Shown here: positions 8,279 to 17,441 of the stretch, piece by piece
Layout: every line of letters starts with the position of its first letter
Position numbering within the stretch: position 1 is the stretch's first letter
From: Imbroritus primus
GTDB taxonomy: Bacteria; Pseudomonadota; Gammaproteobacteria; Burkholderiales; Burkholderiaceae
DNA: 64,000 bases
NCBI RefSeq assembly: GCF_964332355.1
Contig: NZ_OZ201293.1
Coordinates: 744,001 to 808,000, forward strand
Direction of reading: 5' to 3'
The notes under the pieces: generated by a model
The model's database searches: none
What the model was told of the DNA's origin: nothing
Seen by the model: the letters and a program-made list of their open reading frames with translations, nothing else
Program-made: the position numbers and the translations under genes

Positions 8279-8710
8279 TTAGCGCCAGCATTCGTCCCGT
8301 ACCACCGGACTTGCGTCGCCAGTGGTCTGGCTCAGTCGCTCGCCGGTGCTGCGCAGCGTGAGGGTGCCGCAGCGCGCATCGGCGCGGCGCGGTACGGCGC
8401 TGATCTGCACGCATTCGTTGAGCGCCAGTGCGCCACACTGGGCGGGTGCAGTCAGCGTGTGGGCGGAGCTGTTGTCGTTCTCTCCCGAAAACAGTGGATA
8501 GCTGGCTGCGGCGTATGAGTTGGTACGCGAGTACTGGCGCTCGGCCAGCTGCATGGCGCGCATCAGCCCCGATATAGCTTCCGTCCGGCGCGTGCGCGTG
8601 ACATAGTCGGTGTAGCTCGGATAGGCGATCGCCGCGAGAATGCCAATGACGATCATCGCCACGGCAAGTTCGATCAGCGTAAAACCGCATGTTCGGAGGG
8701 AGCGTCTCAT
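8279..8710 (-). CDS. pilE: PilE-like minor prepilin
   Basis: 143 residues: MRRSLRTCG^FTLIELAVAMIVIGILAAIAYPSY, an almost consensus type IV pilin N-terminus, followed by a short globular part with cysteines (APAQCGALALNEC, RCGTLTLRSTGE, DECW). At this position after pilY1 the gene corresponds to the PilE/ComE-type minor pilins of the V-W-X-Y1-E operons rather than the major pilin. ATG 8710 overlaps the pilY1 stop (ATGA), so translation is probably coupled. Confidence 0.87.
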   Translation of the reverse strand: MRRSLRTCGFTLIELAVAMIVIGILAAIAYPSYTDYVTRTRRTEAISGLMRAMQLAERQYSRTNSYAAASYPLFSGENDNSSAHTLTAPAQCGALALNECVQISAVPRRADARCGTLTLRSTGERLSQTTGDASPVVRDECWR

Positions 8711-11700
8711 GGCGTGTTGGTGATGAAGTTCATATTGCGGATCTCGCGCCAACTGAAGCGGCCAGCAGGCGGTTTCTCGCCTGGCGTCCCTGGCGCAGCA
8801 TTGCCGCCTTCGCCGACGAAGGCCTGCTTACCGCCGCCGGTCGCGCCGAAGGCCCAGATTTCCACGGTGCGCGTGACGTCGATCAGGCCGACCGAATCAC
8901 GTACGCCTTTGTCAACGCGCAGTTCAATGATGACCGGCGCGCCGAGCATGCCGGTCGGCGACAGATAGCCAGTGTTCGACAGCACCGGCACGCCGGTCAG
9001 CGCATTCACTGCATAGTTGCGGCTACCGCTACCGGTACCGCACAGGTCGGTGCCGGTGAGCAGCGAGTTGAAGTAGATCGTGCCATTCGACAGCAGTGCA
9101 TCGGTCACCTGCCGCTCGCTGCTGTCCGGGAAGTCGAAGTACCAACCCATCTTCTGCGTGCTTCCCGTGCCTAGTGCAAACGGTGTGCGCGAGAAGCGAT
9201 AGCTGCTGCCGTCGGCGGTGAGAGTGATGGCATTGAGCCGGTTGCGGCCGGTCACGCGCACGCGCGGCGTGATATTGGCATCGTAGATGCCATAGAAGGA
9301 GTTGACCTGTGCAGCCGGACGGCTGTCGCCCGCTTCATAGTACTTGCCGGTACCGAACAGCACCATGTAGCCGCCGCGTGCGAACACGACTTGCGGTTGC
9401 ATGGTGATCGGCTGGCGCCGGCCTGTGCCGTCGGTCGCCGTGAACAGCGGCTGCAAGGTGGTGTCGTCCTTGTAGGTGGGCAGCACGTTTGCTGCGGCGG
9501 GCCCGTCGGACAGCATGAACTTCCACAGGTTGCCCTGCAGGTCACCGGCATAGGCCGTCAGTACCTGCCCATCATTGTTCAGCGCCACGGCGGGCGAGCC
9601 CAGGCCATTGGCGAGCGCCGCGTCGGATGCCGGCATCACGAACTTGTAGTAGTTCGTGTTCAGTGTCCAGCGCTGGGCGGCGGGCTTGTCGAGCGCTAGC
9701 AGGAACAGCACCGCAGGTGCATTGGCGTTGAACCGGCCAGTGCCGTCATTCAGGTTGCTGTTCAGGCCATTGCCAGTCATCACGAACCAGCGGTACTGCG
9801 GAACGCCATTGACCACTCCGGTCTTGAGCTTGACGATCTGCGGCACGCCCATGACGTTACCCATGTCGGGGTCGTCCTCGTCCGTGAACTCCCACAGTAC
9901 GTTGCCGGTGCCAAACGTGGATGGGTTCGTGACATTGAGGGCGAACACGCCTTGTGCGCCACCGCCCATGCCGGAGGCGAGCACCGTGGTCCAGGCCGAG
10001 CCGATGACGGCCTCGCCGACCACCGGCGTGGCATCTACGAAGGCGCGGTGCGCATAGCTCGGACTTGTCAGGTCGGGCAGGTTCTGCATGACGGCGTTTG
10101 GCACGTAGGCGAACAGCTCGGCGCCGGTATCGCCATGGAAGGCGTGCAGCATGCCATCGTTGGCACCCACGTAGACGGCCTTGGTGCGGTTCAGGTTATC
10201 TGCGTAGAAGGTGTTGAACGTGCTTTCGAAGGAAATCCGCTTCGGTGCGCCGACATAGACGGGACCGGAGTTCACGATATCACCCAGCAATGTGTCGCGG
10301 TTGCGGAAGGCGCCGTTGTTCTTCTGTTCACGCGCGGTATCGCCGCGCAGATAGGCGAGGCGGTTCTGTCCCTGTCCGTCGGTAGCCTGTGTCGGGCTGT
10401 CCGGATTGCGGTTGAGCCAGCCCTGCTGGGTGGCCGACAGGCTCGTCCAGTCGAAGGTAATGCCATTGCCGCCGCCCGTGCCACGCCGATACGAAAAGAT
10501 CCGGCGGCTCGCCGGTGTACGCTGGCTGAGAAGGTTGCCGGCTTCCCATGTGGGCGTATCGTTCAGGGTCAGGTTGTCGTTGGCGTCCTTGCTGATGCGG
10601 TACGCGGCGAGCCGGCCGGACCAGCGCAGTGCGTCGAAACCGGGCGAATACTGGAATGCGCCGCCGATACCGACCTTGGTGGACGTGACAGCGACGCCCG
10701 AGATCGTGCCGCCGAAGCTGACAATGCGATTGAAGATGTTGCGGATCGCCGCGATCATCTTGGCCGGCTGTCCGGCGAGGAACCAGTTGGAAGGCACGCG
10801 CGAGCCGGGGGCATCCTCCCACTCACTGTTGTTGGTGACGACCGTGCGGCCATCCGCTGCGTAGGTGCGGAACGGATTGCCATCGTTGTTGCGATCGCTG
10901 AAGCCGCCGTACTTGGCTGCCAGGTACAGCTGGCTGCGGCGTTTCGCGGTGGTCACCGTGCCATCGCCGCCTTCGTCGACGTCGATGGAGAATGTGGTCA
11001 CGCGCAGGTTCGGCATGTTCGGCCGAAATGCCGAGGTGGCCGCCCAGTAGGCGGTTCCGGCCATATAGTAGGTGCCATGGTCGCCCGAACCGGTATCCAG
11101 CGTCTGCAGGTTGGCGAGCGCGGTATCGCGGTTGGGGTTGCCGCCGGCAGTCTGGCTTTCGAGGTCACCAACTTTCCTGGTCCACTCCATGACATCGAAG
11201 TTGTCAAAACTCTCGACCGCGCGTGCCGAGTCGGTATAGGTGCGGGTATTGCCCGGGACGAAGCGGTCCCAGTGGGTGTTGATGTCGGCGATTGCCAGTA
11301 CGTAGTTGCGCTGGCAGCTTGCCAGGACAGGGTCCGTCCATGTCGTATAGGCCGGAAAACCATCCTTGAATGCCGTCGTGATGCCTGACACTGCCGACGG
11401 CGTGGGCTGGCGGCCCTGCAGGTAACGGATCGATTCGTAATACAGCTCGCTGACCGGATCGAGTTCCTTGTATTGGCCGGAGCGGCCGAACTGGTTCAGG
11501 TAGTTCACCACGCCGGAGACGCCTTCCGCGGCGTTCTCGGGATTGGTGCGGAACACGCCGGTGGCCGGGTCCCATTCCTGCCGTGCGGTATTGGCGATCA
11601 GGTCAAAGTTGGCGTCGACACTGGTGGCCCCAACGTATTTCAACGGCGCCCGCAGCACACCGCCGTTGCGCGAGCTGGCGCTGTCGTTCAGATAGCCAAA

Positions 11701-12492
11701 GGCACCGAAGCGCACGCGCGCGGCGTTGCGCTGCATTTCCCCGACGGGCTTGAAATTGCCGTTGTAGTTCTGGCAGAGATCGGTGCGCGTGGCACTCTCG
11801 TTGGCGTCGCAGACCTTGACCCGTACCAGGTAGGGACGGCGATTGTTGTTCGAGCCGGGGTTCAGGTTCTGATAGTTGCCCGGGTTCGAGCAACTGGCAT
11901 TGTTGCTGGTGTTGTTGCCGAAGAACAGCTTGTTGCCGCATGAGGTGACATACACCGTACTACTGGTGAACGGCGTCACGCCGCGTATCAGGGTCGAGCC
12001 GGAGAGCTGGCGGCGCGGGAAATATGAGCCGCTATTGAAGAAGTCATCGGGCAGCACTGCGCGCTGCAGCACGGTACGCGTCGTTTCATCCACGACCCGG
12101 TCACCGCCGGTCAGGGCCAGGCGCAGCATGTCGATAGCCGAGGACGTTGCCCAGTTCATGAAGTTGCCGCTGAAGGCGCTGCTGCAAGTGCGCGCGGCGG
12201 TGGCGTTGCCGCTGATCTCGAAGTAGTTCTCGGTGCTGTTGTAGGTGTAGCACTTGCCCGGGTTGAAGTAGCCGACATACTCGGTGTCGCCGTCGTAGTC
12301 GCCCCGGTACGCCGCGCCGACCGTGGGAAACTCGACCGACAGGCTCAACAGCAGGTTGGGATGAATATTCTGGTTGCGCCCATACAGCGGTACGCGGGCA
12401 ATGTCGACGGTAGGCGCGGCCGCGACCACGGTAGCGGCCACGGCCGCGAGCAGCGCCATGCCGTGCATGAGCCATGCACGATAGCGGATCAT
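8707..12492 (-). CDS. pilY1: PilY1, type IV pilus tip-associated adhesin
   Basis: 1261 residues. Signal peptide MIRYRAWLMHGMALLAAVAATVVAAA. The N-terminal half is a von Willebrand-like/adhesin region with many Asn and Cys (SGNFMNWATSSAIDMLRLALTGGDR, NYVLAIADINTHWDRFVPGN). It includes a candidate metal-binding acidic stretch (SIDVDEGGDGTV, DRNNDGNPF). The C-terminal half (about 780-1200) is the quinoprotein-like propeller: AVYVGANDGMLHAFHGDTG, FAYVPNAVMQNL, TPVVGEAVIGSAWTTVLASG, VLWEFTDEDDPDMGNVMG, YAGDLQGNLWKF, VLFGTGKYYEAGD. ATG 12492 is chosen for GAGGAG upstream. Sits in the pilV-pilW-pilX-pilY1-pilE order; expected at the pilus tip, controlling adhesion and retraction. Confidence 0.93.
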   Translation of the reverse strand: MIRYRAWLMHGMALLAAVAATVVAAAPTVDIARVPLYGRNQNIHPNLLLSLSVEFPTVGAAYRGDYDGDTEYVGYFNPGKCYTYNSTENYFEISGNATAARTCSSAFSGNFMNWATSSAIDMLRLALTGGDRVVDETTRTVLQRAVLPDDFFNSGSYFPRRQLSGSTLIRGVTPFTSSTVYVTSCGNKLFFGNNTSNNASCSNPGNYQNLNPGSNNNRRPYLVRVKVCDANESATRTDLCQNYNGNFKPVGEMQRNAARVRFGAFGYLNDSASSRNGGVLRAPLKYVGATSVDANFDLIANTARQEWDPATGVFRTNPENAAEGVSGVVNYLNQFGRSGQYKELDPVSELYYESIRYLQGRQPTPSAVSGITTAFKDGFPAYTTWTDPVLASCQRNYVLAIADINTHWDRFVPGNTRTYTDSARAVESFDNFDVMEWTRKVGDLESQTAGGNPNRDTALANLQTLDTGSGDHGTYYMAGTAYWAATSAFRPNMPNLRVTTFSIDVDEGGDGTVTTAKRRSQLYLAAKYGGFSDRNNDGNPFRTYAADGRTVVTNNSEWEDAPGSRVPSNWFLAGQPAKMIAAIRNIFNRIVSFGGTISGVAVTSTKVGIGGAFQYSPGFDALRWSGRLAAYRISKDANDNLTLNDTPTWEAGNLLSQRTPASRRIFSYRRGTGGGNGITFDWTSLSATQQGWLNRNPDSPTQATDGQGQNRLAYLRGDTAREQKNNGAFRNRDTLLGDIVNSGPVYVGAPKRISFESTFNTFYADNLNRTKAVYVGANDGMLHAFHGDTGAELFAYVPNAVMQNLPDLTSPSYAHRAFVDATPVVGEAVIGSAWTTVLASGMGGGAQGVFALNVTNPSTFGTGNVLWEFTDEDDPDMGNVMGVPQIVKLKTGVVNGVPQYRWFVMTGNGLNSNLNDGTGRFNANAPAVLFLLALDKPAAQRWTLNTNYYKFVMPASDAALANGLGSPAVALNNDGQVLTAYAGDLQGNLWKFMLSDGPAAANVLPTYKDDTTLQPLFTATDGTGRRQPITMQPQVVFARGGYMVLFGTGKYYEAGDSRPAAQVNSFYGIYDANITPRVRVTGRNRLNAITLTADGSSYRFSRTPFALGTGSTQKMGWYFDFPDSSERQVTDALLSNGTIYFNSLLTGTDLCGTGSGSRNYAVNALTGVPVLSNTGYLSPTGMLGAPVIIELRVDKGVRDSVGLIDVTRTVEIWAFGATGGGKQAFVGEGGNAAPGTPGEKPPAGRFSWREIRNMNFITNTP

Positions 12493-12520
12493 TGCGACAC
12501 TCCTCGTCCCATGCGGTTCA

Positions 12521-13102
12521 TCATGGCGTGATCTTGTAATAGAAGGTCTGCAGCATGACGCGTACCGCAGGGTTGGGGCCGAAGCCGACCGCCGTGATCC
12601 GGTAGAACGGCACCTTGCCCTGTGCATTGGCGCTGGCGCCTTCGATGGTCAACTGCATAGGCTCGATGATGTAGCGTGGCGGACGCGATGGCAGCAGGCC
12701 TGCGCCCGAGGCAAAGCGGTTGCCGGTGAATGTCCCGTAGGCGACGGTCGGTGCGTTGGCCGAGACATCATCGAAATTCACGCGTTGCCAGATCGGTGCG
12801 GCCTCGCCGTCGGCGGTCTCGCACAGGCCGCGCGCATTGCCGCCGGTTCCGCAACGGCCCTTGATGAATCCCGTCTGCTCATTGGCATCGAAGACCGTCA
12901 TGCGGCTCCCACCTTCGATATCGAACTCCGCATCGCGCAAGGCTGCTTCGGCGGCCTGGAAGGCAATGTCGCGGTCGCGCTGGTTGTCCGCCACCTTGCG
13001 CGAATCGATGGCCATGCGCGCCCCCGCCAGCGCCAGCAGCGTGACGATGACAAGCATGATCAGCGAGGTCGCGAGCGCAAAGCCGCGGGAAGATGTATTC
13101 AT
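12521..13102 (-). CDS. pilX: PilX minor pilin
   Basis: 193 residues: MNTSSRG^FALATSLIMLVIVTLLALAGARMA then a long amphipathic helix with NQRDRDIAFQAAEAALRDAE, the PilX_N signature. C-terminal end PFYRITAVGFGPNPAVRVMLQTFYYKITP. ATG 13102 overlaps the pilW stop (ATGA). Minor subunit of the pilus tip/initiation complex with PilV, PilW and PilY1. Confidence 0.88.
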   Translation of the reverse strand: MNTSSRGFALATSLIMLVIVTLLALAGARMAIDSRKVADNQRDRDIAFQAAEAALRDAEFDIEGGSRMTVFDANEQTGFIKGRCGTGGNARGLCETADGEAAPIWQRVNFDDVSANAPTVAYGTFTGNRFASGAGLLPSRPPRYIIEPMQLTIEGASANAQGKVPFYRITAVGFGPNPAVRVMLQTFYYKITP

Positions 13103-14055
13103 GGGCAGGGCATCGGTGAGCAGACGGGCGCATTGCGCAGCTGGATCGAGGCGGAGAACTGCCGGCGCTGCGATTGCAGGTTCGTGGTCGGGGTATAGGT
13201 GCCGCTGCCGGGATCCTGGGCGTTGCTGTAGCTCGGGCCGAACAGGCTGAACGCCGTGTCGCTGGCGGGTTCTGTGCTGGCATTGTCACCGCGGATTACC
13301 ATGCTGACCTTGACTGCAACCACACGTTTCCAGTTTGCCTCGGTCATGGCGCCGATGGCATTGGCCGGCACGAACTGATCTGGCACGCGGTCGTTGTTGC
13401 CGTCGATGCCATACAGGAAATGCAGGCTTTCCACCCCCTTGACCAGGCTGATGCGACGCCATGCACCGGTTTCCCTGCCTTGCGCATCGCGCACGCGGAA
13501 CTGACAGAACAGTTCTGGCACGTTGTTGCTGCCGGTGGCGACAAAGAACTGTGCGACGCCCCTGCCGTCATCGACATTCTCGGGCGCCGGCTCACCCACG
13601 CCCATGCCGGAGCAGTCCACCATGGTGTTGTCGGGCAACGTGGGATCGTCGCTGCGTCCGGAGCCGACAAAACGGACCTGGAGCATATCGCTGCCGGCCA
13701 CACCGACCTGTTCGCAGGCCGGCTGTAGCGAAGCCGTCGGGGCGGCGCAGTTATCGAGCCCAAAGATATTGGGTGCGGCATTCATGTCGCCGGTGATGCC
13801 AACCCGCGCGCCGCCATTGCGTGGCGCCCAGTTTTCCCACGCTGACTGCCGGATCAGTCGCACCACGACATCGAGCGCAAACTGTCCCTTGTCCTCGATT
13901 TGCGTGGTATCACCGATCGACGCGTAGCTTTGCCGGCTGGTGAGGAAGAAGGTCAGGGCCGCGATCAGCAGCAGCATGGCGAGCGTGATCGAGACCATCA
14001 GTTCGATCAGCGTAAAACCGGAGGCAGGCGCGCGGTGCCGGGCGGAGGCAGTCAT
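13099..14055 (-). CDS. pilW: PilW minor pilin
   Basis: 318 residues: MTASARHRAPASG^FTLIELMVSITLAMLLLIAAL, then TTQIEDKGQFALDVVVRLIRQSAWENW, DMLQVRFVGSG, DNTMVDCSGMGVGEP, GVESLHFLYGIDGNNDRVPD and a terminal QLRNAPVC. This is the usual PilW architecture: pilin helix plus large globular domain. ATG 14055 overlaps the pilV stop (ATGA). Required with PilV, PilX and PilY1 for pilus initiation in better-studied relatives. Confidence 0.9.
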   Translation of the reverse strand: MTASARHRAPASGFTLIELMVSITLAMLLLIAALTFFLTSRQSYASIGDTTQIEDKGQFALDVVVRLIRQSAWENWAPRNGGARVGITGDMNAAPNIFGLDNCAAPTASLQPACEQVGVAGSDMLQVRFVGSGRSDDPTLPDNTMVDCSGMGVGEPAPENVDDGRGVAQFFVATGSNNVPELFCQFRVRDAQGRETGAWRRISLVKGVESLHFLYGIDGNNDRVPDQFVPANAIGAMTEANWKRVVAVKVSMVIRGDNASTEPASDTAFSLFGPSYSNAQDPGSGTYTPTTNLQSQRRQFSASIQLRNAPVCSPMPCP

Positions 14056-14645
14056 GGCAGGGCGACGATGACGAGTTGCGGGCGCGTGGCCAAGTCGGTG
14101 ACATCGGCACGCGTCTGGCCGAGCAGCGGCCGCTCCACCCACCCGAGCTTGATGACGATGGGTGCCGTGCCGGCTCCTGCAGCGGGATTGCAGCCCCATG
14201 GGCTGTAGCCCGCCGCTTGCCAGCTGACATCGTCACGGCAGACCACCGCACGCGCACCCGGCAGCGAGAGGCGTGCACGGCGCACCCATTCATCCACATC
14301 GAAGCGTGCCAGCAGCGGTGCGCAGACCGTTGTCACATCGGAGCAGGGCGTCGTATAGAAATTCTGTACCGGCGTGGGATTGGCGCCCATCGACGCAGTA
14401 TCGAACAGGTAGGGGTTGTTGGCCGGATTGGGCGTCTGGCTCGCCGGCAGGTTGGCGCGCATCTTGTCCGCCAGTTCGGTGGCGAGATGCATGGCAACCG
14501 TGTCGTAGGAAGATTGCTGCGAGAAGCGATATGAAGTGAGCAGCAGCCCGGCAATGCCCAGTACGCCGATGGTCAGCACCAGCACGGAAACCAGCGCCTC
14601 TAGCATGGCAAAGCCATGCGCATGCGACACGCGACACCGGTGCAT
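14052..14645 (-). CDS. pilV: PilV minor pilin
   Basis: 197 residues: MHRCRVSHAHG^FAMLEALVSVLVLTIGVLGIAGLL, then the conserved SYDTVAMHLATELADKMRANL and a cysteine-containing globular part. ATG 14645 is preceded by GGAGGGGAG. It heads the first minor pilin operon. The 147 bases between it and nrdR contain an AT-rich segment (about 14729-14775) in which CTATACAA is mirrored by TTGTATCAG; this could be an operator or part of the promoter, but I could not identify clear -35/-10 boxes. Confidence 0.9.
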   Translation of the reverse strand: MHRCRVSHAHGFAMLEALVSVLVLTIGVLGIAGLLLTSYRFSQQSSYDTVAMHLATELADKMRANLPASQTPNPANNPYLFDTASMGANPTPVQNFYTTPCSDVTTVCAPLLARFDVDEWVRRARLSLPGARAVVCRDDVSWQAAGYSPWGCNPAAGAGTAPIVIKLGWVERPLLGQTRADVTDLATRPQLVIVALP

Positions 14646-14792
14646 TGCTCCCCTCCACCCGTCCGCACATTGCGCTGGTCGTGCCCGGATGTGTTGTTGT
14701 GAACCGGAGTGCCAGGAATGTGATCTGAAGTCAACTATACAATTTGTTACATTCGCGTAGTTGTATCAGAATTTCGCCTGTCCGCAAAAAAA

Positions 14793-15260
14793 TTACGCCT
14801 TTGGAGGGGTGTTTCCCTGGAATTCATCGAGCATGTCGCGGAATTCCGACACATCCTCGAAACTACGGTACACCGAGGCAAAGCGGATATAGGCGATCTT
14901 GTCGAGTTTTTTCAGTTCCCGCATGACCAGTTCACCGAGGTGACTGGTCACGATTTCCTTTTCGCCGCTGGCCAGCAGCTTTTCTTCAATGCGCAGGATG
15001 GCCTCATCGACAGCCTCGGCCGAAACCGGCCGCTTGCGCAGGGCGAGCCGCATCGAATCCTTCAGCTTGGCGCGCGTGTAGTCCACACGGCTGCCGTTTT
15101 TCTTGACGATGGCCGGAAATGCCAGTTCGGTGCGTTCGTAGGTGGTGAAGCGCTTGTCGCAGGATTCGCAGCGGCGGCGGCGGCGCACGGCATCAGCATC
15201 GTCCGACACGCGCGTGTCGAGAACCTGGGTACTTGTATGGCCGCAAAAAGGACATTTCAT
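14793..15260 (-). CDS. nrdR: Transcriptional repressor NrdR
   Basis: 155 residues. N-terminal zinc ribbon with Cys3, Cys6, Cys31 and Cys34 (MKCPFCGH, CESCDKRF), then an ATP-cone domain (about 49-139; FPAIVKKNGSRVDYTRAKL). It senses ATP/dATP and represses ribonucleotide reductase genes by binding NrdR boxes. Adjacent to glyA in the same direction, as in other Burkholderiales; a strong terminator separates the two, so nrdR likely has its own promoter within 15261-15367. Confidence 0.95.
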   Translation of the reverse strand: MKCPFCGHTSTQVLDTRVSDDADAVRRRRRCESCDKRFTTYERTELAFPAIVKKNGSRVDYTRAKLKDSMRLALRKRPVSAEAVDEAILRIEEKLLASGEKEIVTSHLGELVMRELKKLDKIAYIRFASVYRSFEDVSEFRDMLDEFQGNTPPKA

Positions 15261-15367
15261 GCTGGGTCGCCGCGGGGATCAACAGGCCGTAAGCCTGGAT
15301 GGGTCGTTGGATTCTTGGGTGGCAAACGCTGCATATATTGTCAGCGCACGCCTGCGGCAAGGCAAGA

Positions 15368-15403
15368 TCAAAAAAAACGGCAGGCGAGGTGCGCCTGCCG
15401 TTT
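15368..15403 (-). terminator. Intrinsic terminator of glyA
   Basis: Perfect 12-bp inverted repeat AAACGGCAGGCG / CGCCTGCCGTTT (15375-15386 and 15392-15403) with a 5-base loop. On the minus strand it is followed by a run of eight or more T. It lies 32 bases after the glyA stop. Confidence 0.93.
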
Positions 15404-15435
15404 CTGCATGAGCCGGCATGCCGGCCCACACCGCG

Positions 15436-16683
15436 TCAGCCGTAGACCGGAAAACGCTTGGTCAGCGCGCTGACCTGCTCGCGCACGCGGGCGATGTTGG
15501 CGGCATCGTGCGGGTTGTCGAGCACGTCCGCCATCAGGTTGCCCACGATCTTCGCTTCGGCTTCCGTAAAGCCACGGGTCGTCATGGCGGGCGAGCCGAC
15601 GCGGATGCCCGAGGTCACAAACGGCTTTTCCGGATCGTTCGGGATAGCGTTCTTGTTGACCGTGATATGGGCCTCGCCGAGGATGCGCTCGGCTTCCTTG
15701 CCGGTGATCGACTTCGCGCGCAGGTCCACCAGCATCACGTGGCTTTCCGTGCGGCCGGAGACGATGCGCAGGCCGCGCTCGATCAGCGTCTCGGCCAGCA
15801 CCTTGGCGTTCTTCACGACCTGTTCCTGATAGGCCTTGAATTCCGGCGACAGCGCTTCCTTGAAGGCCACCGCCTTGCCGGCGATGACGTGCATCAGCGG
15901 ACCGCCTTGCAGACCCGGGAAGATGGCCGAGTTGATCTGCTTCTCGAACTCGGACTTCATCAGGATCACGCCGCCGCGCGGGCCGCGCAGGCTCTTGTGC
16001 GTGGTGGTGGTGACGAAGTCGGCGAACGGCACCGGGTTCGGATACACGCCCGCGGCGATCAGGCCAGCGTAGTGTGCCATGTCCACCATGAAGTACGCGC
16101 CAATGTCCTTGGCAACCTTGCCGATGCGCTCGAAATCGATGCGCAGGGCATAGGCCGAGGCACCGGCGATGATCAGCTTGGGCTTGGTTTCACGGGCCTT
16201 GCGCTCGAGCGCTTCGTAGTCGATGGCCTCATTGGCGTCGAGGCCGTAGCTCACCACGTTGAACCACTTGCCGCTCATGTTCAGGGCCATGCCGTGCGTG
16301 AGGTGGCCGCCTTCGGCCAGGCTCATGCCCATGATCGTGTCGCCCGGCTGCAGCATGGCAAAGAACACGCCCTGGTTGGCCTGCGAGCCCGAATTCGGCT
16401 GCACGTTGGCAGCTTCCGCGCCGAACAGCTGCTTGACGCGGTCGATCGCCAGCTGCTCGGCAATATCGACATACTCGCAGCCGCCGTAGTAACGCTTGCC
16501 AGGGTAGCCCTCGGCATACTTGTTGGTCAGCTGCGAGCCCTGGGCTTCCATCACGGCTGGCGACGTATAGTTTTCGGAGGCGATCAGCTCGATATGATCT
16601 TCCTGACGCTGGTTTTCCTTCTGGATGGCACTCCAGAGCTCCGGGTCGATCTGCTCGATCGTTGAGCGGCTACGGTCAAACAT
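15436..16683 (-). CDS. glyA: Serine hydroxymethyltransferase
   Basis: 415 residues, normal for bacterial GlyA. Interconverts serine and glycine while loading tetrahydrofolate with a one-carbon unit; cytoplasmic PLP enzyme. Landmarks: IELIASENYTSPAVMEAQGS, TNKYAEGYPGKRYYGGCEYVD, VQPNSGSQANQ, MVDMAHYAGLIAAGVYPNP and the PLP lysine in VTTTTHKSLRGPRGG. Starts ATG 16683 with AGGTG upstream. Confidence 0.97.
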   Translation of the reverse strand: MFDRSRSTIEQIDPELWSAIQKENQRQEDHIELIASENYTSPAVMEAQGSQLTNKYAEGYPGKRYYGGCEYVDIAEQLAIDRVKQLFGAEAANVQPNSGSQANQGVFFAMLQPGDTIMGMSLAEGGHLTHGMALNMSGKWFNVVSYGLDANEAIDYEALERKARETKPKLIIAGASAYALRIDFERIGKVAKDIGAYFMVDMAHYAGLIAAGVYPNPVPFADFVTTTTHKSLRGPRGGVILMKSEFEKQINSAIFPGLQGGPLMHVIAGKAVAFKEALSPEFKAYQEQVVKNAKVLAETLIERGLRIVSGRTESHVMLVDLRAKSITGKEAERILGEAHITVNKNAIPNDPEKPFVTSGIRVGSPAMTTRGFTEAEAKIVGNLMADVLDNPHDAANIARVREQVSALTKRFPVYG

Positions 16684-17036
16684 GTGAATACACCTGTATT
16701 TTTGGAGAAAGATACGGGGATCAGGGACAGGCCGGGGAAGACTGAGGTCCCATCACCGGCTTTCGTCCGGCTGATCAATCGGGACACACCCTGCTTCCCA
16801 TTCGCTGCCCAGGCGATCGGCAGGCGCACTGTGCATTGCGCCAGATATACCCCGCGTTTCCTCGTGGTGAACCCACTGAACTCGCCAGTCACGCAGGGTG
16901 GAATGGTTGCCGCGAGTGTACGACAGGACTTCGCCCCCTGCAAGTCGCGCGGCCGGCGGCCGGTGCGTAACCGCCTGTAACATAAAATTCGCGGGGTGGT
17001 CCATGAATGGCAAGGAGCATCCCTTACAATAGCCGG
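16684..17036. other. Intergenic region between divergent glyA and ybgC
   Basis: No convincing gene: the open frames here have no family resemblance. It should contain the divergent promoters of glyA and the tol-pal operon. The only recognisable element is TACAAT at 17025-17030, a good -10 hexamer placed 6 bases before the chosen ybgC start. An AGGAG at 17012-17016 is too far from that ATG to serve it. Confidence 0.4.
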
Positions 17037-17441
17037 ATGTCCGTATTTCAATGGCCTGTCCGGGTGTATTGGGAAGACACCGACGCTGGTGGCGTCGTGT
17101 TCTATGCCAACTACCTCAAGTTTTTTGAACGCGCGCGCACCGAGTGGCTGCGCGCGCTTGGCGTCGACCAGCAGGCCCTCGCCGACGAGGCGGGCGCTGT
17201 CTTCGTGGTCCGCAGCACCGCCCTCGACTACGCCGCGCCGGCCCGGCTGGACGATGTGCTCGATGTCCGTTCGCGCATGGAACGCGTGGGCGGCGCCTCG
17301 GTCCATTTCCTCCAGGAAGCCTGGCGTGGCGAACAGCTGCTCGTTTCCGGTACCATCCGCGTGGGTTGCGTCGACCGGGCGACTTTCCGGCCGATGCCGA
17401 TTCCCGCTCCCGTCCTGACTCTCATCAAAGCTGCCGCATGA
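17037..17441 (+). CDS. ybgC: Acyl-CoA thioesterase YbgC (tol-pal system)
   Basis: 134 residues with the 4-hydroxybenzoyl-CoA-thioesterase hotdog signature VYWEDTDAGGVVFYANYLKFFERARTEW: the catalytic Asp is in EDTDAGG. Hydrolyses short-chain acyl-CoA and in E. coli is linked to phospholipid metabolism; always first gene of tol-pal. Start ATG 17037 matches where homologs begin (MSVFQWPVRVYW). An in-frame ATG at 17007 has a GGGGTGG upstream and would add 10 residues. TACAAT directly before 17037 leaves room for a nearly leaderless transcript. Overlaps tolQ as ATGA. Confidence 0.92.
   Translation: MSVFQWPVRVYWEDTDAGGVVFYANYLKFFERARTEWLRALGVDQQALADEAGAVFVVRSTALDYAAPARLDDVLDVRSRMERVGGASVHFLQEAWRGEQLLVSGTIRVGCVDRATFRPMPIPAPVLTLIKAAA

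Noticed and set aside
14690..14715. TGGCAC-N5-TTCA as a sigma-54 promoter for pilV on the minus strand
   Set aside because: The -24 half fits but the essential GC at -12 is missing.
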